Positions 1-8,223 of a stretch of DNA of 64,000 nucleotides are shown here, in pieces (positions within the stretch are counted from its first letter, which is position 1; each line of letters starts with the position of its first letter). The DNA is from Pseudovibrio sp. Tun.PSC04-5.I4 (GTDB taxonomy: Bacteria; Pseudomonadota; Alphaproteobacteria; Rhizobiales; Stappiaceae). Location: NCBI RefSeq assembly GCF_900104145.1, contig NZ_FNLB01000007.1:1-64000 (forward strand), written 5' to 3'. The position numbers and the translations under genes were made by a program. Below the pieces are notes generated by a model, which did no database searches, was not told the origin of the DNA, and saw only the letters and a list, made by a program, of their open reading frames with translations.

Positions 1-123
1 GCCAGCCGTCGTCACAAATTTGACAAGAAGAAATATCGTGTCACGAACTGGCGTGACTATAACGAAAGTCTTCGTAATCGTGGTGATTTGACGATCTGGG
101 TCAGCCGTGAGATTGGGAAGGAG
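1..123 (+). pseudogene. IS5-type transposase 5' fragment
   Basis: This stretch repeats, with about one mismatch, the first part of the IS5-type transposase gene at 32941-33063 (the same reading frame, with HKFDKKKYRVTNW). The match stops abruptly at 123, where unrelated sequence begins, so only about 41 codons remain. The true start lies outside the window. Confidence 0.85.
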
Positions 124-141
124 CACGGCTAACGCATGAAA

Positions 142-465
142 CTATAAGCTTATGATTTTTTGCATATAATCATTATTCCAGCCTGCTGTTTTTCGATGTC
201 TTTTTATGCTGCCTGTGCGGGTTGTGTCGGCTTTGACGAGATTGATAGAAATTTTCCTCAGAACACTTAAATTTGCGGCCGCGTTACGGTCGCGAATGCG
301 GCTGTCGTCCTCGCGAAATCCAACATCAACACCCAGTGCAGACTTTCGATGGCCCAATGATTGCGGATCGCAGCGGCAAGAACAACGGGCGAGGCCTCGG
401 CGCTGGTGAGAAAATAACGAATGTCGGCAGTGACTTTGGAAGGTCCTCCGCATGGACATGATTGA
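142..465 (-). pseudogene. ISAs1-family transposase C-terminal remnant, frameshifted
   Basis: On the minus strand the translation ends with FREDDSRIRDRN followed by NLSVLRKISINLVK, the hallmark C-terminus of ISAs1-family DDE transposases. Just upstream, in another frame, lies AAAIRNHWAIESLHWVL, which normally joins the first motif directly. The two halves are out of frame, so there is at least one indel near position 315. The N-terminal two thirds are missing, and the remnant ends about 20 bp from the IS66 end at 486. Confidence 0.8.
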
Positions 466-568
466 TGGAAGAAATTGTTTCAACTGTAACCGTCCGCTCA
501 GGACCGCCTTACTTGATTGCGTTTGATTGAGTATTTTCTTCTTCAGTTTTAGTTGAGGAGGCAAGTCA

Positions 569-906
569 TTGTTGGATGAATCGAGGCCACGGCGGTCGTG
601 GACACGGGTAGAAAAGGCGGCAATCACTGCGCAAGTTGGGTTGATGGAGCAACGCTGTTTGATGTTGCGCAGAGCCATGGTGTCGGCCGGTACTTGCTGA
701 AGCGATGGATGGCTCAGTACTGCGAGAGCAACACAAGTGAAAACACGAAGGCTCCCATTTTTGTGCCTGTTGTTGTTACTGATCCTGAGCCTTCAGGACC
801 CGCCGTTATTGAGGTTGGGCTCGGGAACGGTCGCAGCCTGAGGGTTTCCAGTGACTTAAGTGATGCGCAGGTTCGCCGGTTTATTGGGCTGGTGGAAGCG
901 ACATGA
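569..906 (+). pseudogene. tnpA: IS66 tnpA (OrfA), copy 1, frameshifted
   Basis: It corresponds to the intact 112-residue tnpA at 7478-7816. One G is missing from a GGGG run near 638-642, so the N-terminal 23 or so codons and the rest are in different frames. The remainder (DGATLFDVAQSHGVG onward) matches the intact copies. In IS66 elements TnpA is a small accessory HTH protein needed together with TnpB and TnpC. Confidence 0.85.
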
Positions 907-1105
907 TCGGGCCGGGAACAGGTGTGCGGGTTTATCTTGCGTGCGGTGTGACGGATATGCGCAAGGGCATTGCGGGTCTGGCCGCTTTGGCGGAGACGGA
1001 ATTACGCCAGCGCCCTGCAAATGGCGCCGTGTTTGCGTTTCGCGGTCGGCGCGGCGACCGGATCAAGTTGCTTTACTGGGATGGTCAGGGATTTTGCCTT
1101 TACTA
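903..1105 (+). pseudogene. tnpB: IS66 tnpB (OrfB), copy 1, disrupted by a Tn3-family transposon
   Basis: Starts with MIGPGTGVRVYLACG, overlapping tnpA by 4 nt as in the intact copies. The frame is cut after about 67 codons at the TACTA target site (1101-1105). Coding sequence resumes at 5272 for 16 bp before the group II intron at 5288. Intact tnpB here is 115 codons. Confidence 0.9.
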
Positions 1106-1151
1106 GGCCCTATGGGCACATAGCTGCATATTTGGCCATCTTGAGGAACAA
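1106..1151. repeat. Tn3-family terminal inverted repeat, left
   Basis: This 46-bp repeat begins GGCCCTATGGGCACATAG and pairs with 5226-5271. Only base 6 differs (T against A). The stop codon of the neighbouring 143-residue gene begins at the very next base, 1152. Confidence 0.95.
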
Positions 1152-1583
1152 TCAGCGAACTTTAGCTATTGATTGAAGCAGCACGCGAACCTGTTCGGGC
1201 GAGAACTTAAATAGTCGCCCATCAGAGATCCGTTTCGCTGAGATCGGGTATTTGGGACGCCTAGTATCCAGGCCAGCAATGCGGAAACGCTCTTCCCCAT
1301 CACTAAATATCTCGCCGTAGTTTTCCTTCTTTAAGCCATATCGCGAACACAGAAGTTCAAAGAGTTCTTTGTCTAAATCCTCATCCTGGCCCTCTGCCAC
1401 CGGAACCTTTACCCGCAGCACCATTTCAAAAGCATCGCCTCTGGATTTGAGACGCTTCCCACCTTGCTCAACTTCCAGCCCATGAGTTTCCGCAATTTTA
1501 CGACAGGCTTTCAGCATTTCCTTCTCAAGGGTTTCGCTCAGGCGGGGTGTGATGCGCACATGTTTTTCACGTTGGCTGGTCAT
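1152..1583 (-). CDS. Uncharacterised 143-residue Tn3-associated protein
   Basis: A highly charged protein beginning MTSQREKHVRI. It has no signal peptide or membrane segment. Residues about 95-135 contain RFRIAGLDTRRPKYPI and ISDGRLFKFSPEQV, which resemble a small domain seen in uncharacterised phage-like proteins (F-x-I-x-G-L-D-x-R-x-x-K-Y-P), but I cannot name a family. The start codon overlaps the resolvase stop by 4 nt (ATGA), so the two are probably translationally coupled. The stop abuts the transposon's terminal repeat. The position suggests a transposition or regulatory accessory protein of this Tn3 lineage rather than cargo. Confidence 0.65.
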   Translation of the reverse strand: MTSQREKHVRITPRLSETLEKEMLKACRKIAETHGLEVEQGGKRLKSRGDAFEMVLRVKVPVAEGQDEDLDKELFELLCSRYGLKKENYGEIFSDGEERFRIAGLDTRRPKYPISAKRISDGRLFKFSPEQVRVLLQSIAKVR

Positions 1584-2133
1584 CGGTTCTTTACCTTGTA
1601 AACTGTTCCTCGAGAGACGCCGAGCTCTCGGGCAATCTCCGTTGGGCTCTGGCCAGCAGCAAGCCGCACTTCAATCTTCTTTGTATCAATCTGTGGCGGG
1701 CGGCCTTTGTAAGCACCTCTTGTCTTTGCCGCCGCAATGCCTTCTGCTTGTCGCTCGCGGCGCAGATTGGTTTCGAACTCTGCAAAGACACCGAGCATAT
1801 CGAAGAAAGCTTTGCCGGCAGCCGTTGAGGTGTCGATAGGCTGCTCAGTCGCAAACAAATGAGCACCCTTGTCTTGCAAGCGCCGTGCAATAACTTGCAG
1901 GTCATGCATAGACCGGGCAAGCCGATCAATGCGGGTGACCACCAGAGTTTCGCTCGGATGGATAAAGTCCAGGATTGTCTGCAACTCAATACGCTCTTTG
2001 AGAGAAGCCCGCTCTTCTGTTCCGAGCGGATCAGATGACACCCAGCTGCTTCCAATGCAAGAACTTGCGCTTCCAGATTCTGATCGGTGGTAGAGGTGCG
2101 AGCGTAACCGATGCGAGACATAAATTTGTTCAT
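1580..2133 (-). pseudogene. tnpR: Tn3-family serine resolvase, one-base frameshift
   Basis: The N-terminal frame reads MSRIGYARTSTTDQNLEAQ, the catalytic serine motif of small serine recombinases. The C-terminal frame holds TLVVTRIDRLARSMHDL, the arginine-rich catalytic region, AEFETNLRRERQAEGI (the E-helix), and a terminal helix-turn-helix IARELGVSRGTVYKVK. The two frames meet near 2008-2012, where one base appears to be missing from a GCGGGCTTC context; restoring it would give KSGASLKER. Start is ATG at 2121 or 2133. It would resolve cointegrates at res. As read it is inactive, unless the gap is a sequencing error. Confidence 0.85.
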
Positions 2134-2257
2134 TTTGGGTATGCCATGAGCCATTTCTGTTCACTAACACAAATTTAACCCAAAATGAACAAGATACCGG
2201 GCTCACTCTGTGTTCATTTCAGAGTGTGAGCCACGGGTATACCCATAGTGCGTTCAT
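2128..2257. promoter_or_regulatory. Putative res site / tnpR control region
   Basis: The gap between the tnpA stop and the resolvase start contains a 13-bp inverted repeat, GTTCATTTTGGGT at 2128-2140 against its complement at 2178-2190. Further TGTTCA/TGAACA half sites follow. Resolvase binding sites usually lie next to tnpR, so this is the best candidate. The subsites were not resolved individually. Confidence 0.45.
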
Positions 2258-5152
2258 TTACGCAACTAATCGACTTTCAAAGTCAATGCGCTGTTCCAAA
2301 TCAAGCTCAAAACGGCCATAAGGATTGATGTGACTGTATATCAGTGGTGTCAGACCTCGGTAATCTTCTGCGGCAAGTCGGCTAGCCCAAACAGGATCTG
2401 AAAGCACCGATTGCACCATGCGGGTGTTGACGTAAACCAGTGAGGCCTGCAACAAGTGCAGAGACAAGGCCGAGATCTCCTGATCTTCAATGCGGTTACT
2501 AGCAATCTCCCCGCCCTTGCCGAAGAACACAAAGCCGTTGGCGCTGTTCCAGTTCTCTACGACATTGAGCCCTTCGTTGATTTCACGGCGATAATTCTCC
2601 GAGCGCAAATACCGACACAAGAAGATCGTCTTGATGGCTCGGCCCAGTTCAGTCAGCGCTTTATAGGTTGGGTGCATGACTTCGGAGCGGGCAAAGCGGC
2701 GTAAAATTGCTTCCGGATCTGCGGTTCTGTGCTGCATGGCTGCGGCGTACTTGACCATTTCGTCATATTGGCGGGCAATCTCCTCCCAATTGATGGCACT
2801 GGACAGGATCGGCAGCAGGTTGCTAAGCTCACTGCGCATAGTGTTTGAAGGCAATGCCAGTTTTTGCCGACTGATCGCCTTAAGGCGTGGGGCAAGCTCA
2901 AACCCAAGCAAGTGACAAAACGCAAAGCCGACAACGCTTTGGCCATGGCTGTCCACATACTGACGCTGGATCTCCATGTCGGTGCAATGACGCAAAACAC
3001 CCTCAATCATGGCAGCAACTTCAGAGGATGAACAGCGTTTTAGCTGAGAATAGATACAGGTTGCCTGCCGTTCCACATGCCAGTAGATCATTACACCTCT
3101 GCCGCCGTAACGAGCATGCCATTCGCTCATGAGGTTCCTATCCCAGGCTCCAAACTTTGTGCTGTCTGCTGCACAAGCTGTCCCGGCTTCCCCCCAAATA
3201 GCGGGGTTGCGGATTGCCAAGGTTGCATCAGTTACGCGCGCGCAGGCAGCCCTTAAAGCGGCAGGATAAATATAATTGCGGCGCACATGCAGCAACTCTT
3301 CGTAGCTGACATCGGCAAGACCACCGGCAATACGTTTGAGGCCTGCGTTTGTGCCAAGACCGTAAAGGCAAAGTAACAGTCGTCGGTCACGCACATCTGA
3401 AGCTAGCACCTCACGACTTGCAGAGGTTTCAAAGCGGTCCAAGTATCCCGTTCCAAGGGCAGCTTCCTTAAGCGTATCCAATAGTCCCGTCATCGGCCAT
3501 TGACGAGTGATTTCCGCTTTTAAAGAGACCAGTCCTTTGGGTTCCGGCGCAGGTTCAAACGGACTGACAGAGATCCGGTTCTTGCCGGTCCAACGGAGCC
3601 TGATCTTGTCATTGCGAGGCAGGGACGAATTGAGCTGACGTAGCTCATCCTCCAATGTCTTTCTGACCTCAGACACAAATGCTTCTGCATCTCGTGTCAG
3701 CTTCAGTCCCGCATAATATGTGTCGCGGCGCTCGGCAAAATCCTTTGGCAGGTCTTCATCCGGATTTCGATAACGATCTGCTCCCACTACCCAGATTTCC
3801 TTGGCACGAATTCGCTCACGCAACTGGGTCAGGAGGCACAGCTCAAAGGAAATCACATTCACGCGGCCTTTGTCATCAATCACGCTGCCACGCCATTTAG
3901 TTGGAATGGCCTCCACCGGAACATCATCCTCAGAAACAAACCGCTTACCTGCCTTCTGCAGTTTCGTAATACAGGTCAGCCCCTCCAGCACAGGACGCCA
4001 AGCTGCGTTGTTGGATCTGAATTCCAGGACAGAAAGAAGCAGTGGTAGCATACGGCGATAATGTGAGGCATATGACCCACGCATCACAAACTGAATTTGA
4101 CGATCCAGAGTTCCTTTTGAGCGATACTCTTTGACAATCGCTGATAGTTTCTGCTGCCCGGCGACCGGATAGATCACATCACAGATCCGCCCCTCCGGGT
4201 GTTCCATGGAGGCCATGGCAATCTCTGCCAGCAAGCGCTCCTTGCCATGAACCTTCTCGATTTCACGGCTAATATCCTTAATCACCTTGCGCTTTGATTT
4301 TACATTGATCCGGTGGATCTGTTCCACCAGAAGGTCAATCACCCGATCAATCATCTGGGACTTGCGGACTATCAGATAAAGTGCGAACAGGCCTAATCGG
4401 CGCTCAACGCTGTGTCTACGCATCTGCGAAGCCGTTTCTGCACTCACCCGTCGCACGATCCGGTCAATGAAGGAGCACTCAACCTCCTTAAGAAAATGTT
4501 CTGGAAGCTGTAAGCCCTCAACAAACTGAAGGCGTTCAATTGCGGCCAGAATGTTGTCCAGCGTAGCCCCACCGATATCATCTTTCAGGCGCGAAAATCC
4601 GGTGGAAGCATCCGGCTCCACCAATGAGGTTTCCATCTTTACAATGGCTTCCTGAGAAAGTTGACTGACAATTTTTTGCAGTAACTCTTTCTGAAACTCA
4701 CGGCGTGCAGAACGAGCAACACGTTCAATGATCTTTTGGGAGGGCGCAAACACCTTCTTCTCAAGACACCACTGGTAGGCAATTGAAATCAGGTCTTCAA
4801 CACCATTGGCGTGACCACAATGTTCGCGTCGTAGCCAGTGTGCTAGCAGAGTTCTATGCCTATCCGACATCCGCTCAAAATCGAGAAACTGTATAATTTC
4901 CATCATGTGGCGACGCGCGGAACGGCTTTGAAAGTCATAGTCAAATGTGACAGGCCGATTACCACCGAGCTGATCACTCAGATAGTTTAAAACTTCTTCG
5001 CCAACCTGAATATCTTCATCTGCAAAGTAACCAAAGTGCTGAAGGTGTTTGAGTTGGAGTGCAACGCCGAGGCGGGTCCGCGTATTGTAGCCATTGATGA
5101 AAGTGAGGTCGTCGAATGACAGTCCCCACGTAAGACTAAAAGTCTGATCCAT
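2258..5152 (-). CDS. tnpA: Tn3-family transposase TnpA
   Basis: A 964-residue protein, close to the usual 950-1000 residues of Tn3-family transposases. It catalyses replicative transposition by joining the transposon ends to a target and forming a cointegrate. The DDE catalytic region is intact: ADSTKFGAWD (first Asp, about residue 663), YVDSHGQSVVGFAF (second Asp, about 731) and GKGGEIASNRIEDQEIS (third acidic residue, about 882). The N-terminal half is the DNA-binding region (MDQTFSLTWGLSFDDLTFI, typical of the DUF4158-type start). It lies upstream of tnpR on the same strand. No frameshift is seen, so the transposase may still be active although the resolvase is broken. Confidence 0.95.
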   Translation of the reverse strand: MDQTFSLTWGLSFDDLTFINGYNTRTRLGVALQLKHLQHFGYFADEDIQVGEEVLNYLSDQLGGNRPVTFDYDFQSRSARRHMMEIIQFLDFERMSDRHRTLLAHWLRREHCGHANGVEDLISIAYQWCLEKKVFAPSQKIIERVARSARREFQKELLQKIVSQLSQEAIVKMETSLVEPDASTGFSRLKDDIGGATLDNILAAIERLQFVEGLQLPEHFLKEVECSFIDRIVRRVSAETASQMRRHSVERRLGLFALYLIVRKSQMIDRVIDLLVEQIHRINVKSKRKVIKDISREIEKVHGKERLLAEIAMASMEHPEGRICDVIYPVAGQQKLSAIVKEYRSKGTLDRQIQFVMRGSYASHYRRMLPLLLSVLEFRSNNAAWRPVLEGLTCITKLQKAGKRFVSEDDVPVEAIPTKWRGSVIDDKGRVNVISFELCLLTQLRERIRAKEIWVVGADRYRNPDEDLPKDFAERRDTYYAGLKLTRDAEAFVSEVRKTLEDELRQLNSSLPRNDKIRLRWTGKNRISVSPFEPAPEPKGLVSLKAEITRQWPMTGLLDTLKEAALGTGYLDRFETSASREVLASDVRDRRLLLCLYGLGTNAGLKRIAGGLADVSYEELLHVRRNYIYPAALRAACARVTDATLAIRNPAIWGEAGTACAADSTKFGAWDRNLMSEWHARYGGRGVMIYWHVERQATCIYSQLKRCSSSEVAAMIEGVLRHCTDMEIQRQYVDSHGQSVVGFAFCHLLGFELAPRLKAISRQKLALPSNTMRSELSNLLPILSSAINWEEIARQYDEMVKYAAAMQHRTADPEAILRRFARSEVMHPTYKALTELGRAIKTIFLCRYLRSENYRREINEGLNVVENWNSANGFVFFGKGGEIASNRIEDQEISALSLHLLQASLVYVNTRMVQSVLSDPVWASRLAAEDYRGLTPLIYSHINPYGRFELDLEQRIDFESRLVA

Positions 5153-5225
5153 TGCAACTCTTTCCTAACTTGAAGAAAAAGTCACTTTGGCGAGCAAACA
5201 TGTCTTAAATAGTGATGTTCAGCAC

Positions 5226-5271
5226 TTGTTCCTCAAGATGGCCAAATATGCAGCTATGTGCCCATTGGGCC
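5226..5271. repeat. Tn3-family terminal inverted repeat, right
   Basis: It is the inverted partner of 1106-1151 and is followed by the TACTA duplication at 5272-5276. The transposase start lies 73 bp inside it. Confidence 0.95.
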
Positions 5272-5287
5272 TACTACAAGGTGCTGG

Positions 5288-6115
5288 GTGCGCCTCGAAC
5301 CTGGTTTCGACCGGGGCGCTTATGTTTGGAATTCTAGTGAAAGGAGGGGTTTCCTTTAACAGACCGTCCTTTACTGCGAAAGGGCGAGAGCCGAAGCGGC
5401 GGTGATTTGTCGTGAACTGGCAAGGTGACGTAGCCCGTGGGATAAAGAGATGTGCGACGAAGCCATTAAGTCAAGACCCATCTTCAGGCTGAGTATTGGA
5501 AGGTTGAGGAACACGAACCGGCTAAACCGTATCTGAGGGGCTGAATTGTAGCCTCCGCCTACATGGCTTAACAGGCGGAACATCGGTCGCGCCATGGATT
5601 TCATGACCGGAAGCGCGCAAACCGACAGCGTACTCCAGAAACGCTTTCGAGGGTGTCGTCAACTTATGCAGTTTGTTGGCGATGGCCGATGCCGACTTGC
5701 GGGACGCAAGGGAAAAGACTACGGCCGGCAGCCTAACCAATACGCTTTAAGTCCAACATAGGAACGAGGGAAGGCGTGTGCCGAATGAGGTTGGTATATT
5801 TAATACTCGCAAGGGAGTTCACCCCGATGACGGCCACGCTGGCGGAGTTCCCGTAGTAGTCCGGGATAGGGAAAGCCTGTCACATGGCGAAGGGGAACAG
5901 TTCAAGCTGCTTAGGGCTGCACATTAACTGACCACAACGAGGTGAAGACCTTTGATAATCAGCGACATGCAACACAAGCTTGCGAAATGGGCGCAGGACG
6001 AGCGAACCAGAAGATTTGATCGCCTCTTACGCTTAATTGCTGATCGGACTTGGCTGACTGAGGCTGCCCGGGTTGCCTTGGCGTCGAGCGGCGCAAAGAC
6101 CCCGGGCCCTCCGTG
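5288..6115 (+). ncRNA. Group II intron, 5' part (domains I-III and start of IV)
   Basis: The sequence begins GTGCGCC, the conserved 5' boundary of bacterial group II introns, directly after IS66 tnpB exon sequence (GTGCTGG, 5281-5287). Several hundred bases of structured, non-coding sequence follow. An ORF then starts at 5952 whose first 50 or so residues are those of an intron-encoded reverse transcriptase. The 3' part of the ORF, domains V and VI and the 3' splice site are gone; sequence switches to IS66 tnpC near 6115. The remnant cannot splice. Confidence 0.85.
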
Positions 6116-7439
6116 CCAGGAGCCGGAAGATGAGCAGTTGCCCGTGCCGGAACTGGCCACCTCCACACTTGAAGAGCCCCCCAAACCGACCCGCGGCAAA
6201 CCTCGGGTGCGTAGCGATGTGGAACGCGAGCGGGTCACTCTGCAGTCACCCAAAGCGTGCCCCGAGTGTGGCGGCGAGCTGCGGCTCATCGGGGAGGATG
6301 TGTCTGAGCTGGTGGAGTTCATCACCGCAAAGCTAAAGGTGATTGAAACGGCGCGGCCCAAGACGTCCTGCCGGGTGTGCGAGAAAATCGTGCAAGCTCC
6401 AGCACCAACCCGGCCCATTGAAAAATCCAGTGCCGGAGCCAGCTTACTGGCGCATATTCTGATCTCCAAGTTCGATGATCATTTGCCGCTATACCGTCAG
6501 AACGAAATCCTTGCCCGGCATGGCATTGATATTCCCCGCTCTACTCTGTCGGACTGGTGCGGGCTTGCCATGAAAACGCTGGCTCCGCTGAGCGAACTGC
6601 TTAAAGCTGAGGTGATGCTCTCAGATCGCTTGCATACCGATGACACACCCATTGATGTCCTGGGTCGCCAGTTCAAGGCGGCGAGCGGTTCCGGCAAAGC
6701 TTCGAGGCAGGGCCGGATCTGGACCTATGTGCGCGATGATCGCCCCTTCGCAGGAGAGGCCCCGCCTATTGCTGCCTATTGGTTCTCCGCAAATCGCAAG
6801 GCTGACAACCCGCGATGCCACCTCAAAGAGTTTTCCGGCATTCTGCAGGCCGATGCCTATGCCGGCTACAAGCAGCTTTATGACAGCGGGGACATTAAAG
6901 AAGCCGCCTGTTGGGCGCATTGGCGCCGCGACTTCCATGATATCTTCACCGCCACCAAATCAGAACTGGCCAGATACGCACTGGAGCAGATCGGTAAGCT
7001 TTATGACATTGAACGTCAGATCAGCGGAAAACCACCAGACCTGCGGCATGAGGTGAGGCAGAAGCACAGTAAACCCATCGCTCAGGCCTTCAAGGCCTGG
7101 TGCGAGGCTCAGCTTACCCGCATCTCAGGCAAATCACCGCTGGCCAAAGCCATCCGTTATGGCCTCTCCCGTTGGCACGCCTTCACCTTGTTCCTCGACG
7201 AGGGTCGCGTCGCGATCGACAACAATGCGGCTGAGCGCGCAGTCAGACCTATTGCATTGGGCCGTAAAAACTTCTTATTTGCCGGATCAATGGCCGGCGG
7301 AGAAACTCTGGCAGACGCCATGACGTTGATTGAAACCGCCAAACTCAATGGTCTCAACCCGCAGGAATATCTCACAGATGTCCTTGCCCGCATCGTAACC
7401 GTCCGCTCAGTACCGCCTTACTTGGTTGCATTTGATTGA
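5952..7439 (+). pseudogene. In-frame chimera: group II intron RT N-terminus fused to IS66 TnpC
   Basis: Residues 1-52 or so (MIISDMQHKLAKWAQDERTR to SSGAKTPG) are the N-terminus of a group II intron-encoded protein, with a TTG start preceded by GAGGTGAAG. From CQEPEDEQ on, the protein is IS66 TnpC without its first 80 or so residues (coiled-coil/HTH part). It keeps the four-cysteine motif CPECGG...CRVC, both Asp motifs (HTDDTPID, LQADAYAGY) and the Glu motif (AAERAVRP). The last 14 or so residues are read from the terminal repeat of the next IS66 copy, which starts at 7395. The 495-codon frame is open, so a protein could be made, but normal TnpC function is unlikely. It arose by deletion between an intron and its host IS. 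Confidence 0.85.
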
Positions 7440-7477
7440 GTATTTTCTTCTTCAGTTTTAGCTGAGGAGGCAAGTCA

Positions 7478-7816
7478 TTGTTGGATGAATCGAGGCCACG
7501 GCGGTCGTGGACACGGGTAGAAAAGGCGGCAATCACTGCGCAAGTTGGGGTTGATGGAGCAACGCTGTTTGATGTTGCGCAGAGCCATGGTGTCGGCCGG
7601 TACTTGCTGAAACGATGGATGGCTCAGTACTGCGAGAGCAACACAAGTGAAAACACGAAGGCTCCCATTTTTGTGCCTGTTGTTGTTACTGATCCTGAGC
7701 CTTCAGGACCCGCCGTTATTGAGGTTGGGCTCGGGAACGGTCGCAGCCTGAGGGTTTCCAGTGACTTAAGTGATGCGCAGGTTCGCCGGTTTATTGGGCT
7801 GGTGGAAGCGACATGA
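7478..7816 (+). CDS. tnpA: IS66 TnpA (OrfA), copy 2
   Basis: A 112-residue protein with a TTG start and a GAGGAGG ribosome-binding site about 10 bp upstream. Residues 1-45 contain the helix-turn-helix region (SWTRVEKAAITAQ, TLFDVAQSHGVGRYLLKRW) typical of the small IS66 accessory protein. Its stop overlaps tnpB by 4 nt. It is needed with TnpB for IS66 transposition. Confidence 0.9.
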   Translation: MLDESRPRRSWTRVEKAAITAQVGVDGATLFDVAQSHGVGRYLLKRWMAQYCESNTSENTKAPIFVPVVVTDPEPSGPAVIEVGLGNGRSLRVSSDLSDAQVRRFIGLVEAT

Positions 7817-8160
7817 TCGGGCCGGGAACAGGTGTGCGGGTTTATCTTGCGTGCGGTGTGACGGATATGCGCAAGGGCATTGCGGGTCTGGCCGCTTTGG
7901 CGGAGACGGAATTACGCCAGCGCCCTGCAAATGGCGCCGTGTTTGCGTTTCGCGGTCGGCGCGGCGACCGGATCAAGTTGCTTTACTGGGATGGTCAGGG
8001 ATTTTGCCTTTACTACAAGGTGCTGGAAAAGGGCCGGTTCCCGTGGCCTTCACCAGTCGATGGCTCAGCCCGACTTACCTCAGCACAGCTGGCCATGCTG
8101 TGGGAAGGGATGGACTGGAGACGCCCCAGTTGGGGAGCTCCGCCCGCTCGAATGGGGTGA
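7813..8160 (+). CDS. tnpB: IS66 TnpB (OrfB), copy 2
   Basis: A 115-residue IS66 OrfB with the family features VYLACGVTDMRKGIAGL near the N-terminus and DRIKLLYWDGQGFCLYYK in the middle. It overlaps tnpA by 4 nt and ends 63 bp before tnpC. The biochemical role of OrfB is unknown, but it is required for transposition in family members that have been tested. Confidence 0.9.
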   Translation: MIGPGTGVRVYLACGVTDMRKGIAGLAALAETELRQRPANGAVFAFRGRRGDRIKLLYWDGQGFCLYYKVLEKGRFPWPSPVDGSARLTSAQLAMLWEGMDWRRPSWGAPPARMG

Positions 8161-8223
8161 ATATCTTGGGTTTTGAATGGGGTATTACTTTGATATTGGA
8201 GATATATGAGGTAAAATACCCAT

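Larger units (their letters stand above)
1106..5271 (-). mobile_element. Complete Tn3-family transposon (4166 bp)
   Basis: The ends are 46-bp inverted repeats (1106-1151 and 5226-5271) that differ at one base. The element is flanked by a perfect 5-bp direct repeat TACTA (1101-1105 and 5272-5276), the target duplication size of the Tn3 family. Inside, all on the minus strand, are a 964-residue transposase, a serine resolvase (frameshifted) and a 143-residue protein. There are no resistance or metabolic passenger genes. The element sits in tnpB of an IS66 copy. Confidence 0.95.
486..7394 (+). mobile_element. Outer IS66-family element (copy 1), interrupted
   Basis: It starts with the IS66 terminal repeat GTAACCGTCCGCTCA at 486 and carries tnpA, tnpB and most of tnpC in order. 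tnpB is split by a Tn3-family transposon (1106-5271) and then by a group II intron remnant (from 5288). tnpC lacks its first 80 or so codons and is interrupted at 7394 by the next IS66 copy. The missing right end (tail 14250-14357) lies beyond the inner copies. No matching 8-bp duplication is visible outside the outer ends (TTTCAACT against GATCAATC), so the outer element has been rearranged. Confidence 0.85.

Noticed and set aside
5288..6115. Functional, splicing group II intron
   Set aside because: The reverse transcriptase body, domains V and VI and the 3' splice site are absent.
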